Shown one piece after another: positions 1 through 5,255 of a stretch of DNA of 5,255 bases (within the stretch, counting starts at the first letter, position 1; each line of letters begins with the position of its first letter). A program made the position numbers and the translations under genes. This DNA is from Schlesneria sp. (GTDB taxonomy: Bacteria > Planctomycetota > Planctomycetia > Planctomycetales > Planctomycetaceae): assembly GCA_025353525.1 (NCBI GenBank), contig JANXOO010000581.1, forward strand, positions 1 to 5,255, read 5' to 3'. Below the pieces are notes generated by a model. The model made no database searches and was not told where the DNA came from. It saw only the letters and a list, made by a program, of their open reading frames with translations.

Positions 1-617
1 CTTCAATCCGCGAAATGGAAAAACGCCTCGCTGCGGCAGAGGACTGGGCCAAAAAACCGAAACCGCAGGTTGACGAAGCCGTTCCCGCCGACATCCAGGA
101 AGAGAACGATCTGATTGGTCGCATCAGGCTGCTGTTCGATCTGGTTCCGCTGGCGCTACGAACCGATTCGACCCGGTTGATCACGATCCTCGTTCAAGGC
201 CGCAATGATGTCCCAAGGGTTCCCGGTGTCGAAATGGATCACCACAACCTTTCACATCACGGACAGGATGAAAACAAGTTGAGGCAACTGCATTTGATCG
301 AACGAGCCCAGATGGCAGCGTTCGGCGGGCTGCTCAAAGCACTGAAACAGACACCGGAAGCCGCCGGAAGTCTGCTCGACAAGACCTCGGTCATCTTCGG
401 CAGCAATCTGGGAAACGCCAATTCACACGACACACGCAACTTGCCGGTCATTCTCGCAGGTGGTGGCTTCAGGCACGGTCAGCACCTGAAACTCAATACA
501 AGCAATAACACGCCGCTCAGCAATCTGTATGTTCAGGTCCTGCAGCGGATGGGGCTGGAAATCGACAATTTCGGCACCAGTTCGGCCCCGTATGTCCCTG
601 GCCTGGAAACCGTCTGA
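1..617 (+). CDS. DUF1552 domain-containing protein, C-terminal part (5' truncated)
   Basis: The reading frame is open from base 3 (Ser-Ile-Arg-Glu) into the ATG at base 15, so that ATG is internal and the true start lies left of the window. About 204 C-terminal residues are visible. Numbering from the Met at base 15, family hallmarks are a 'TDSTRLITILVQG' strand (50-62), a His-rich 'DHHNLSHHG' segment (75-83), 'LLDKTSVIFGSNLGNANSH' (120-138), 'NLPVILAGGGFRHGQHL' (142-158) and a terminal 'MGLEIDNFGTSSAPYVPGL' (179-197). These match DUF1552 (PF07586), whose members are usually roughly 430-470 residues and related to the secreted DUF1501 proteins. The biochemical function of the family is not established. 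Clustered His and Asp residues suggest a metal site, which is inference. The gene is fused by a TGATG overlap to a DUF1592 cytochrome gene, its usual partner in planctomycetes. The signal peptide, if present, is outside the window. Confidence 0.9.
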   Translation, partial: SIREMEKRLAAAEDWAKKPKPQVDEAVPADIQEENDLIGRIRLLFDLVPLALRTDSTRLITILVQGRNDVPRVPGVEMDHHNLSHHGQDENKLRQLHLIERAQMAAFGGLLKALKQTPEAAGSLLDKTSVIFGSNLGNANSHDTRNLPVILAGGGFRHGQHLKLNTSNNTPLSNLYVQVLQRMGLEIDNFGTSSAPYVPGLETV

Positions 618-619
618 TG
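615..619 (+). promoter_or_regulatory. TGATG stop/start overlap coupling the DUF1552 and DUF1592 genes
   Basis: The TGA stop of the DUF1552 gene (615-617) shares its final A with the ATG of the next gene (617-619). A weak purine-rich GGAAA at 605-609 sits 7 bases upstream and may serve as ribosome binding site. This arrangement usually means reinitiation by the terminating ribosome, giving linked amounts of both proteins. Coupling is inferred from the geometry. Confidence 0.75.
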
Positions 620-3127
620 CAACGCGTCTTTCACTTTTCGAGGGTTTCATCCGGCGATGTCATCCTTCGACATTCCGGTTTGACCAACCTGGCCGTTTTC
701 TGCCTGACATCCTTCTTCGCGACGGGGTTTGCTTCATCGTTGATCGCTCAGGAGACAGGTTTCTTTCGAACCGCCGGTTGTGTGGACTGTCATTCCGGCA
801 CCGAGTCCAAAGGCGCACTGAATCTCACAACGCTTCTCTGGAATCCGGATGAACCTGGAAACGTCGAACGATGGGAAAAGCTGCACGATCGGGTGCAGCA
901 AGGCGAGATGCCACCTGTCGATTCAATTCGCCCCGACCCGGCGGCCATGTCAGGCTTTTTGAAATCTGTCGCAACTCCGCTGCACGCGCTTCGGGAGAAA
1001 CAACACCACGATCAAGGCCGAACCGGCTTGAGGCGATTAAATCGCATCGAGTACGAGAACACGGTTCATGCACTGTTAGGAATCGACCAGCCACTGATGC
1101 AATTGCTTCCGGAAGATGGCGGTTCCCATTTCGATACGGTCGCGGCCGAATTGAGGTTCTCACAACTGCAGATTGAGAAATACCTTGAAGCAGCAGATCT
1201 GGCACTCGATGCGGCACTCGATCTGACTCCGCCCGTTGAAAGCACGCACAGGCAATTGACGCTGCTCGAAGACGATGATATCCGGAACAACCTTGAGGTT
1301 GCCCAGGGGACGATCACCAATCCGGCTTCTCACGACAAGCATCAGGTTCTGTTCCGCCGCCTGCCCGATGCCATGGCGTTCTTCAGCGAGACGTATCAGC
1401 TTCTGATCGAAAAGTCGGCCGCGCCGGTGACAGGTGATTATCGCATCAGGGTTTCCGGCCAGGCGTTTCAAAGCCGTGGCGAACCGGTCACGTTGATTTT
1501 GATGAGCGACAATTATCAACGCCGCCGAATCATTGGCACCTGGGAACTTCCCGCTGATGCACCACGTGTCATCGAATGCACCACGCGACTCGAAGAGCGC
1601 GAGATGATTCGAGTGATGCCGCACGGAGTCAACTACAACGATGCGGGAAAAGGCGTCTGGGGTACGGACGCTGCCGTTTACGACGGTGTGGGAATGTCCA
1701 TTCAATGGATCGAAATCGAAGGTCCTCTGCAAGAGAAGTGGCCGCCGTCAAGAGTTATCCTTGCAGCCGGAGATGTGCCACTTCGGAAGAATATCGAGCC
1801 CAATATTCCGTGGCGCGATGGCAAACGGATCGTCTTCGAACTGGCTCCTGAAGATCCGAAAGCAGCGATCGAAACGCAGCTTTCGGCGTTTGCAGTCCGT
1901 GCGTTCCGGCGTCCGGTCGACGCTTCGGAAACGGAGGATATCATTCACCTGGGACTTCAGACCCTTGCGGCGGGCGAATTGTTTGAGCGAGCCTTGCGAA
2001 TCGGCCTGAAGGCGATCCTTACGTCGCCTCAATTCCTGATCTTCGACGAACGACCCGGCGAACTCGATGACTTCGCACTCGCCAATCGTCTGTCGTATTT
2101 TCTGACCAGCGGGCCACCCGATGCAGCACTGATTCAATTGGCGACTGAACACCGACTTCATGACGATGTCGTGCTGCGAGGCGAGGTACGCCGGTTGCTA
2201 TCGGATTCGAGATCGGCAAGGTTCGTGCGAAACTTTGCCGGTCAGTGGCTCAACCTTCGTGCCATTGATGCCACATCGCCCGATTCGATGCTCTATCCGG
2301 AATTCGACGATGTTCTGAAACGCTCGATGGTCGCCGAAACGGAAGCATTTTTTGCCGAAATGGTCAGGTGCGACAGTCCTGTTTCGGATTTCATCCAAAG
2401 CGATTGGTTGATGCTTAACCGTCGTCTCGGGCAGCATTACGGCATTCCGGGGGCTGACACCGAAAAATATGTGCGGGTCGCAGTTCCGCCGGACAATCCG
2501 CGTGGCGGCGTGTTGACCCAAGCCGCGATTCTGAAAGTGACCGCGAACGGAACGACGACATCACCTGTCGTGCGCGGCACATGGGTTTTGAAACGATTGC
2601 TGAACCGCCCCCCTGCACCGCCTCCGCCAGTTCCAGCGATCGAGCCCGACACGCGCGGTGCAACGACGGTGCGGGAATTGCTTGGCAAACATCGCTCGTC
2701 GCAAACTTGCAATTCCTGCCACCGGCAAATTGATCCGCCCGGCTTTGCTCTTGAATGTTTTGATGTGATCGGAGGCTGGCGCGATCGATACCGATCAATC
2801 GAAAAGGGCGATCCGACACCCGGCAAATTGCGAGGCGACAATATCTGGCAATACAAACAAGGACTTCCCGTCGATTCGACGGGAGAACTGGCCGACGGAC
2901 GATCATTCCTTGATATCCGAAGCTACAAGCAATTGTTACTTCAGGAATCCGATACGGTACTTCGAGCGGTCGCCGGCAATCTGCTGACGTACGGAACCGG
3001 AGCCACACTCGACTTCGCCGACCGCGCAGCAGTCGACCGAATCGCGAAAGAAACCAATGCCAACGGAGGCGGCCTGCGGAGACTGATCGAAGAAGTTGTC
3101 CTGAGCCAGACGTTCCGGCATCAATAA
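617..3127 (+). CDS. DUF1592 domain-containing protein with N-terminal planctomycete cytochrome C module; predicted secreted, two CxxCH motifs
   Basis: This complete 836-residue protein has the canonical planctomycete order. A Sec-type signal with hydrophobic core about 22-44 is followed by a PSCyt1 cytochrome module (about 48-125) with haem motif CVDCH (55-59) and a 'GEMPP' segment whose Met98 is a candidate axial ligand. DUF1587 begins at 'GLRRLNRIEYENTVHALLG' (137-155). Residues about 240-370 are beta-rich, as in the ligand-binding-like insert of many homologues. DUF1595 follows (about 421-478, 'AFAVRAFRRPV'), then DUF1592 (about 482-610, 'ANRLSYFL', 'FVRNFAGQWLNLR'). DUF1588 (about 628-726) has a second haem motif, CNSCH (698-702), before 'IDPPGFALECFD'. 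DUF1585 ends the protein (about 750-834, 'VDSTGELADGRSF', 'LLTYGTGA'). The start is fixed by the TGATG overlap; a TTG at 680 would remove the basic n-region of the signal. The product probably acts outside the cytoplasmic membrane. Its substrate and reaction are unknown; a redox role with the DUF1552 partner is inference. Confidence 0.93.
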   Translation: MQRVFHFSRVSSGDVILRHSGLTNLAVFCLTSFFATGFASSLIAQETGFFRTAGCVDCHSGTESKGALNLTTLLWNPDEPGNVERWEKLHDRVQQGEMPPVDSIRPDPAAMSGFLKSVATPLHALREKQHHDQGRTGLRRLNRIEYENTVHALLGIDQPLMQLLPEDGGSHFDTVAAELRFSQLQIEKYLEAADLALDAALDLTPPVESTHRQLTLLEDDDIRNNLEVAQGTITNPASHDKHQVLFRRLPDAMAFFSETYQLLIEKSAAPVTGDYRIRVSGQAFQSRGEPVTLILMSDNYQRRRIIGTWELPADAPRVIECTTRLEEREMIRVMPHGVNYNDAGKGVWGTDAAVYDGVGMSIQWIEIEGPLQEKWPPSRVILAAGDVPLRKNIEPNIPWRDGKRIVFELAPEDPKAAIETQLSAFAVRAFRRPVDASETEDIIHLGLQTLAAGELFERALRIGLKAILTSPQFLIFDERPGELDDFALANRLSYFLTSGPPDAALIQLATEHRLHDDVVLRGEVRRLLSDSRSARFVRNFAGQWLNLRAIDATSPDSMLYPEFDDVLKRSMVAETEAFFAEMVRCDSPVSDFIQSDWLMLNRRLGQHYGIPGADTEKYVRVAVPPDNPRGGVLTQAAILKVTANGTTTSPVVRGTWVLKRLLNRPPAPPPPVPAIEPDTRGATTVRELLGKHRSSQTCNSCHRQIDPPGFALECFDVIGGWRDRYRSIEKGDPTPGKLRGDNIWQYKQGLPVDSTGELADGRSFLDIRSYKQLLLQESDTVLRAVAGNLLTYGTGATLDFADRAAVDRIAKETNANGGGLRRLIEEVVLSQTFRHQ
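2866..2884 (+). repeat. Perfect 9-base inverted repeat with one-base centre inside the DUF1592 gene
   Basis: TCCCGTCGA (2866-2874) and TCGACGGGA (2876-2884) are exact reverse complements around T2875. As RNA it could fold as a 7-bp GC-rich stem with a GATTC loop. It encodes the conserved Pro-Val-Asp-Ser-Thr-Gly stretch of the DUF1585 domain, so protein conservation may explain part of the symmetry. No function is assigned. Confidence 0.6.
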
Positions 3128-3154
3128 ACCGGGAACCGTGTGCGAATCGATCAC

Positions 3155-3177
3155 TCTCGACAACAGCGTCGTTGAGA
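3155..3177 (+). terminator. Possible weak hairpin terminator after the DUF1552/DUF1592 unit
   Basis: TCTCGACAAC (3155-3164) and GTCGTTGAGA (3168-3177) can pair over 10 positions around an AGC loop, with one G-U wobble and one A-C mismatch. It lies 27 bases past the TAA stop at 3125-3127. There is no uninterrupted T tract after it, only a moderately T-rich stretch (3181-3195), so an intrinsic terminator is only weakly supported. Chance symmetry is a fair alternative. Confidence 0.22.
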
Positions 3178-3198
3178 TACTTCCGTTATTCTTTGCTG

Positions 3199-3210
3199 TC
3201 GGAATTCCGA
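3199..3210. promoter_or_regulatory. 12-base perfect palindrome, possible operator upstream of the efflux genes
   Basis: TCGGAATTCCGA (3199-3210) is its own reverse complement and lies about 95 bases before the adaptor start, where a dimeric repressor site for an RND pump would be expected. No regulator gene is visible in the window and no second copy was seen. The operator role is inference; chance is possible. Confidence 0.2.
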
Positions 3211-3304
3211 AGATTTCTGTACCGACTGGTCGAGCGACGACAACGTGCATAAAATCAGCACCTGAACGTCGAACGTGATTCCGGAAAAATACGAGAATAC
3301 AATT

Positions 3305-4546
3305 ATGCACGGATCAATTCATTCCCGCTCGATTCGTCAGTATGGCTGGTTCGGCCTCAGCGTATTCGTGATTGGCGTGGCGGGTTGCAAACCCGAAGCG
3401 TCCGTCGTGAAGTTGCCTCCAATGGCGGTCACTGTCGCCACTCCGTTGAAGCGACCCGTTTTCGAGACTGTCCAGTTTTCAGGTCGTACCGACGGATCAG
3501 AATTTGTCGATGTCCGCGCTCGCGTCAGCGGCTATTTGCTAAAGATTCATTTTCGACCCGGGACATTTGTTATAGAAGGTGATCCTCTGTTCGAAATCGA
3601 CGATCGACCCTATGCGATTGCCCTGGAACAGGCCGAAGGGGAAAATGATCGAACCGACGCTCGATTGAAACGAGTGAATCTTGAGCTGCAGCGGGCTGAA
3701 GGATTACTCGCCAAAAAGGTCATGGCCACTGAAGATTATGATCGCATGGTCGGTGACAAGAATGAGGCAGAAGCGTCATCCCGATCGGCCAAGGCAGCCG
3801 TCGAGCGAGCGAAGCTCGATCTCTCGTGGACAAAAATCAATTCTCCGATCACAGGTCTGGTCAGCAGGGAATTGATTACAGCGGGCAACCTTGTCACTGC
3901 CGACCAGACTCGATTAACGACGCTCGTTTGCCAGGACCCGATGTATGTCTATTTCGACATCGACGAAAAAACCGTATTGCGAATCTTGCAATTGATTCGC
4001 GAAGGAAGATTCAAGTCAGCTCGCGAAAACAAGGTTCCGATTCGTATGGCGTTAGGAAACGACAGCGCGGACGAATTTCCTTACGAAGGATACGTCAACT
4101 TCGTAGATAACCGACTCGATCCGAACTCCGGAACCATGCGGATCCGTGCAACGTTTGAGAACCCGATGCAACAGAACAGCTCCGTCAAATTCGCGTCAGG
4201 AATGTTCGCTCGAGTGAAACTTGAGTTGACCGGACCTTACACCGGCCTGTTAATCACTGAGCGCGCGTTGATGGCCGATCAGGGGCAGAAATTCGTCTAT
4301 ATCGTCAACGACAAGGATGAGGTCGAGCGACGTGACCTGCGCATAGGGAATCTGGAAAACGGACTGCGCGAGATTTCGGCCGGTTTGAACGAGACTGATC
4401 GTGTCGTCGTGAATGGTGTCCAGCGTGTGCGTCCGGGAATCACCGTACAGCCTAAAGAGATCCCTCAGCCGGAACATCCGAAACTTAAATCGACAGCATC
4501 GAAAGAGGCGGGACCGTTGCCGGGCGGACAGTCGAGCGGCGGATGA
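3305..4546 (+). CDS. RND efflux system periplasmic adaptor subunit (membrane fusion protein), lipoprotein
   Basis: This 413-residue AcrA/MexA-type adaptor would bridge an inner-membrane RND transporter and an outer-membrane channel. The chosen ATG gives a compact lipoprotein signal: basic start (Arg8, Arg11), hydrophobic core about 14-24, and lipobox V-A-G-C with lipidated Cys28. A GTG at 3275 would add 10 residues but has no visible ribosome site, while GAGAA (3293-3297) sits 7 bases before the ATG. The first lipoyl half is 'VSGYLLKIHFRPGTFVIEGD' (74-93) and the second is 'INSPITGLVSRELITAGNLV' (178-197). Between them lies an alpha-helical hairpin (about 104-175), rich in Ala, Glu, Arg and Lys. 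The beta-barrel follows (about 210-305, 'DPMYVYFDIDE', 'DNRLDPNSGTMRIRATF'), then the membrane-proximal domain (about 306-383, 'VYIVNDKDEVERRDLRIG', 'VVVNGVQRVRPG'). The tail (386-413) is Pro/Gly/Ser-rich and low complexity. Length is normal for the family. Transport substrate cannot be read from the sequence. The transporter gene follows after 96 bases. Confidence 0.93.
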   Translation: MHGSIHSRSIRQYGWFGLSVFVIGVAGCKPEASVVKLPPMAVTVATPLKRPVFETVQFSGRTDGSEFVDVRARVSGYLLKIHFRPGTFVIEGDPLFEIDDRPYAIALEQAEGENDRTDARLKRVNLELQRAEGLLAKKVMATEDYDRMVGDKNEAEASSRSAKAAVERAKLDLSWTKINSPITGLVSRELITAGNLVTADQTRLTTLVCQDPMYVYFDIDEKTVLRILQLIREGRFKSARENKVPIRMALGNDSADEFPYEGYVNFVDNRLDPNSGTMRIRATFENPMQQNSSVKFASGMFARVKLELTGPYTGLLITERALMADQGQKFVYIVNDKDEVERRDLRIGNLENGLREISAGLNETDRVVVNGVQRVRPGITVQPKEIPQPEHPKLKSTASKEAGPLPGGQSSGG

Positions 4547-4630
4547 ATTCGGCAGGCGTTTTCGGCATCACTGCTCTGATCCGAATGAATTAAAACGGGT
4601 ATTTGGCCGAACCATCGGCAATCGATTAAC

Positions 4631-4637
4631 AAGGTGA
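4631..4637 (+). promoter_or_regulatory. Shine-Dalgarno site deciding the GTG start of the RND transporter
   Basis: AAGGTGA lies 5 bases before GTG at 4643-4645. An in-frame GTG at 4634 overlaps this element and has no ribosome site of its own, and an in-frame TGA occurs at 4586-4588 with no ATG between. This supports 4643 as the start. The rest of the 4547-4642 spacer shows no gene, terminator or promoter that I could support, so the two efflux genes are probably cotranscribed. Confidence 0.65.
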
Positions 4638-4642
4638 CTACC

Positions 4643-5255
4643 GTGCTTTCGCGATTTTTTGTCGATCGACCAATCTTCGCCACCGTGATTTCGGTCATCG
4701 TCGTGATACTGGGTGGAGTGGCTTTGGCAAGACTTCCCGTGGCGCAATACCCGGAAGTCAGTCCGCCCACGATTCGGGTAACGGCCGTATTTCCAGGTGC
4801 CAGCGCCAACATCGTTGCCGAAACCGTGGCGACTCCGATCGAGACGGAAGTCAACGGCGTCGAGCACATGCTGTACATGAATTCCCGGTGTACCAACGAC
4901 GGAGCAATGTCGCTGGACGTTACATTTGCACTTGGCACGGACCTGGATGCTGCCCAGGTTCTGGTACAGAATCGCGTTGCGATTGCCGAGCCAAAATTGC
5001 CCGAGGAAGTTCGGCGGCAGGGCGTGACGACCAAGAAGCGGTCACCGAATATATTGCTTGTCATCAACCTCAATTCCAGAGACGGGACCCGCGACAATCT
5101 GTACCTTTCAAACTATGCAACATTGCAAATCAAGGATGCCATCGCACGAATTTCCGGCGTGGGCGAAGTGGCAATGTTTGGGGCACGCGATTACAGCATG
5201 CGTGTGTGGCTCGATCCCGAACAACTGGCGATCCGAAACCTCGGCCCGGGCGACG
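4643..5255 (+). CDS. HAE1-type RND efflux transporter, permease subunit (3' truncated)
   Basis: The first 204 residues of an AcrB/MexB-like inner-membrane proton-driven pump are visible; the family is usually a little over 1000 residues, so about four fifths lies beyond the right edge. The start 'LSRFFVDRPIFATVI' is typical of HAE1 transporters. Transmembrane helix 1 covers about residues 10-29, followed by the family signature 'LPVAQYPEVSPPTIRVTAVF' (31-50), then 'PGASANIVAETVATPIE' (51-67) and 'NGVEHMLYM' (71-79). The porter-domain segment 'TFALGTDLDAAQVLVQNRV' (94-112) and 'LPEEVRRQGV' (119-128) align with AcrB PN1 sequence, and 'DAIARISGVGEVAMFG' (165-180) continues it. The proton-relay Asp/Lys residues of TM4 and TM10 are outside the window. 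GTG start with AAGGTGA five bases upstream. Hydrophobe/amphiphile rather than heavy-metal class is suggested by the N-terminal signature; the substrate is unknown. Confidence 0.95.
   Translation, partial: MLSRFFVDRPIFATVISVIVVILGGVALARLPVAQYPEVSPPTIRVTAVFPGASANIVAETVATPIETEVNGVEHMLYMNSRCTNDGAMSLDVTFALGTDLDAAQVLVQNRVAIAEPKLPEEVRRQGVTTKKRSPNILLVINLNSRDGTRDNLYLSNYATLQIKDAIARISGVGEVAMFGARDYSMRVWLDPEQLAIRNLGPGD

Larger units (their letters stand above)
3128..3304. other. Intergenic gap between the DUF1592 gene and the RND adaptor gene
   Basis: These 177 bases hold no convincing gene. A minus-strand reading frame crosses the gap but has no recognisable motif and overlaps both real genes. The visible structure is an imperfect hairpin near the left end, a 12-base palindrome in the middle, and a short direct repeat (GAACGT at 3264-3269 and 3271-3276). 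No convincing -35/-10 promoter pair stands out; an AT-rich CATAAAAT at 3248-3255 is the nearest -10-like candidate but lacks a good -35 partner. The gap is large compared with the one-base overlap upstream, so the efflux genes probably have their own promoter here. Confidence 0.5.

Noticed and set aside
529..852. Plus-strand open frame of 107 codons over the DUF1552/DUF1592 junction
   Set aside because: It is out of frame with both genes, and each of those has conserved family motifs right through this stretch.
2415..3008. Long minus-strand open frame of 197 codons opposite the DUF1592 gene, along with several others of 100-190 codons
   Set aside because: They lie antisense to a gene with clear domain motifs, have Arg/Ser/Cys-rich compositions typical of shadow frames in this kind of DNA, and show no recognisable motif or ribosome site.
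3298..3303. TACAAT resembling a -10 promoter box
   Set aside because: It sits directly against the adaptor ATG and would leave almost no leader, and no matching -35 element lies upstream.
3275..3304. GTG at 3275 as start of the adaptor gene
   Set aside because: It adds ten residues ahead of a normal lipoprotein signal and lacks a ribosome site; ATG at 3305 gives a standard signal length with a plausible purine-rich element.
2936..3310. Minus-strand open frame of 124 codons crossing the intergenic gap
   Set aside because: It overlaps the 3' end of the DUF1592 gene and the start of the adaptor gene and has no family motif, so it does not account for the gap as a gene.
4661..4670. Ten-base palindrome GTCGATCGAC near the transporter start
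   Set aside because: It lies within codons for the conserved Val-Asp-Arg-Pro start of RND transporters, and TCGA/GATC-type words are common throughout the window, so no special role is supported.
1..5255. A functional link between the DUF1552/DUF1592 pair and the efflux pump as one new system
   Set aside because: They are separated by 177 bases with possible terminator and operator signals, share no sequence feature, and each is a common stand-alone unit. Adjacency alone is not enough.

Overview
The window looks like chromosomal DNA of a planctomycete. The first half carries a DUF1552 protein next to a multidomain cytochrome protein built from planctomycete cytochrome C (PSCyt1), DUF1587, DUF1595, DUF1592, DUF1588 and DUF1585 modules. 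This pairing is expanded mainly in Planctomycetes and some relatives. Lineage is inferred from gene content only; no rRNA or other marker gene is present.

Layout, all on the + strand. (1) Bases 1-617: C-terminal part of a DUF1552 protein, cut by the left edge. (2) Bases 617-3127: complete 836-residue secreted DUF1592-family protein with two CxxCH haem-binding motifs. Its ATG shares one base with the upstream TGA, so the two genes are almost certainly one transcript and probably translationally coupled. (3) Bases 3128-3304: intergenic gap with an imperfect hairpin and a perfect 12-base palindrome; a transcript boundary is plausible here. (4) Bases 3305-4546: lipoprotein membrane-fusion (periplasmic adaptor) subunit of a tripartite RND efflux pump. 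(5) Bases 4547-4642: short spacer ending in a good Shine-Dalgarno sequence. (6) Bases 4643-5255: N-terminal 204 residues of the matching HAE1-type RND inner-membrane transporter, starting at GTG and cut by the right edge.

There are two functional units. The DUF1552/DUF1592 pair is a widespread planctomycete module of unknown biochemical function; its cytochrome-like motifs suggest an exported redox role. The adaptor/permease pair is a conventional proton-driven efflux pump of the AcrAB/MexAB type, and an outer-membrane factor may lie beyond the right edge. Nothing in the sequence links the two units functionally. I found no RNA gene, mobile element, CRISPR array or long repeat. The part with the most unknown biology is the DUF1552-DUF1592 module, which is a known architecture rather than a new one.
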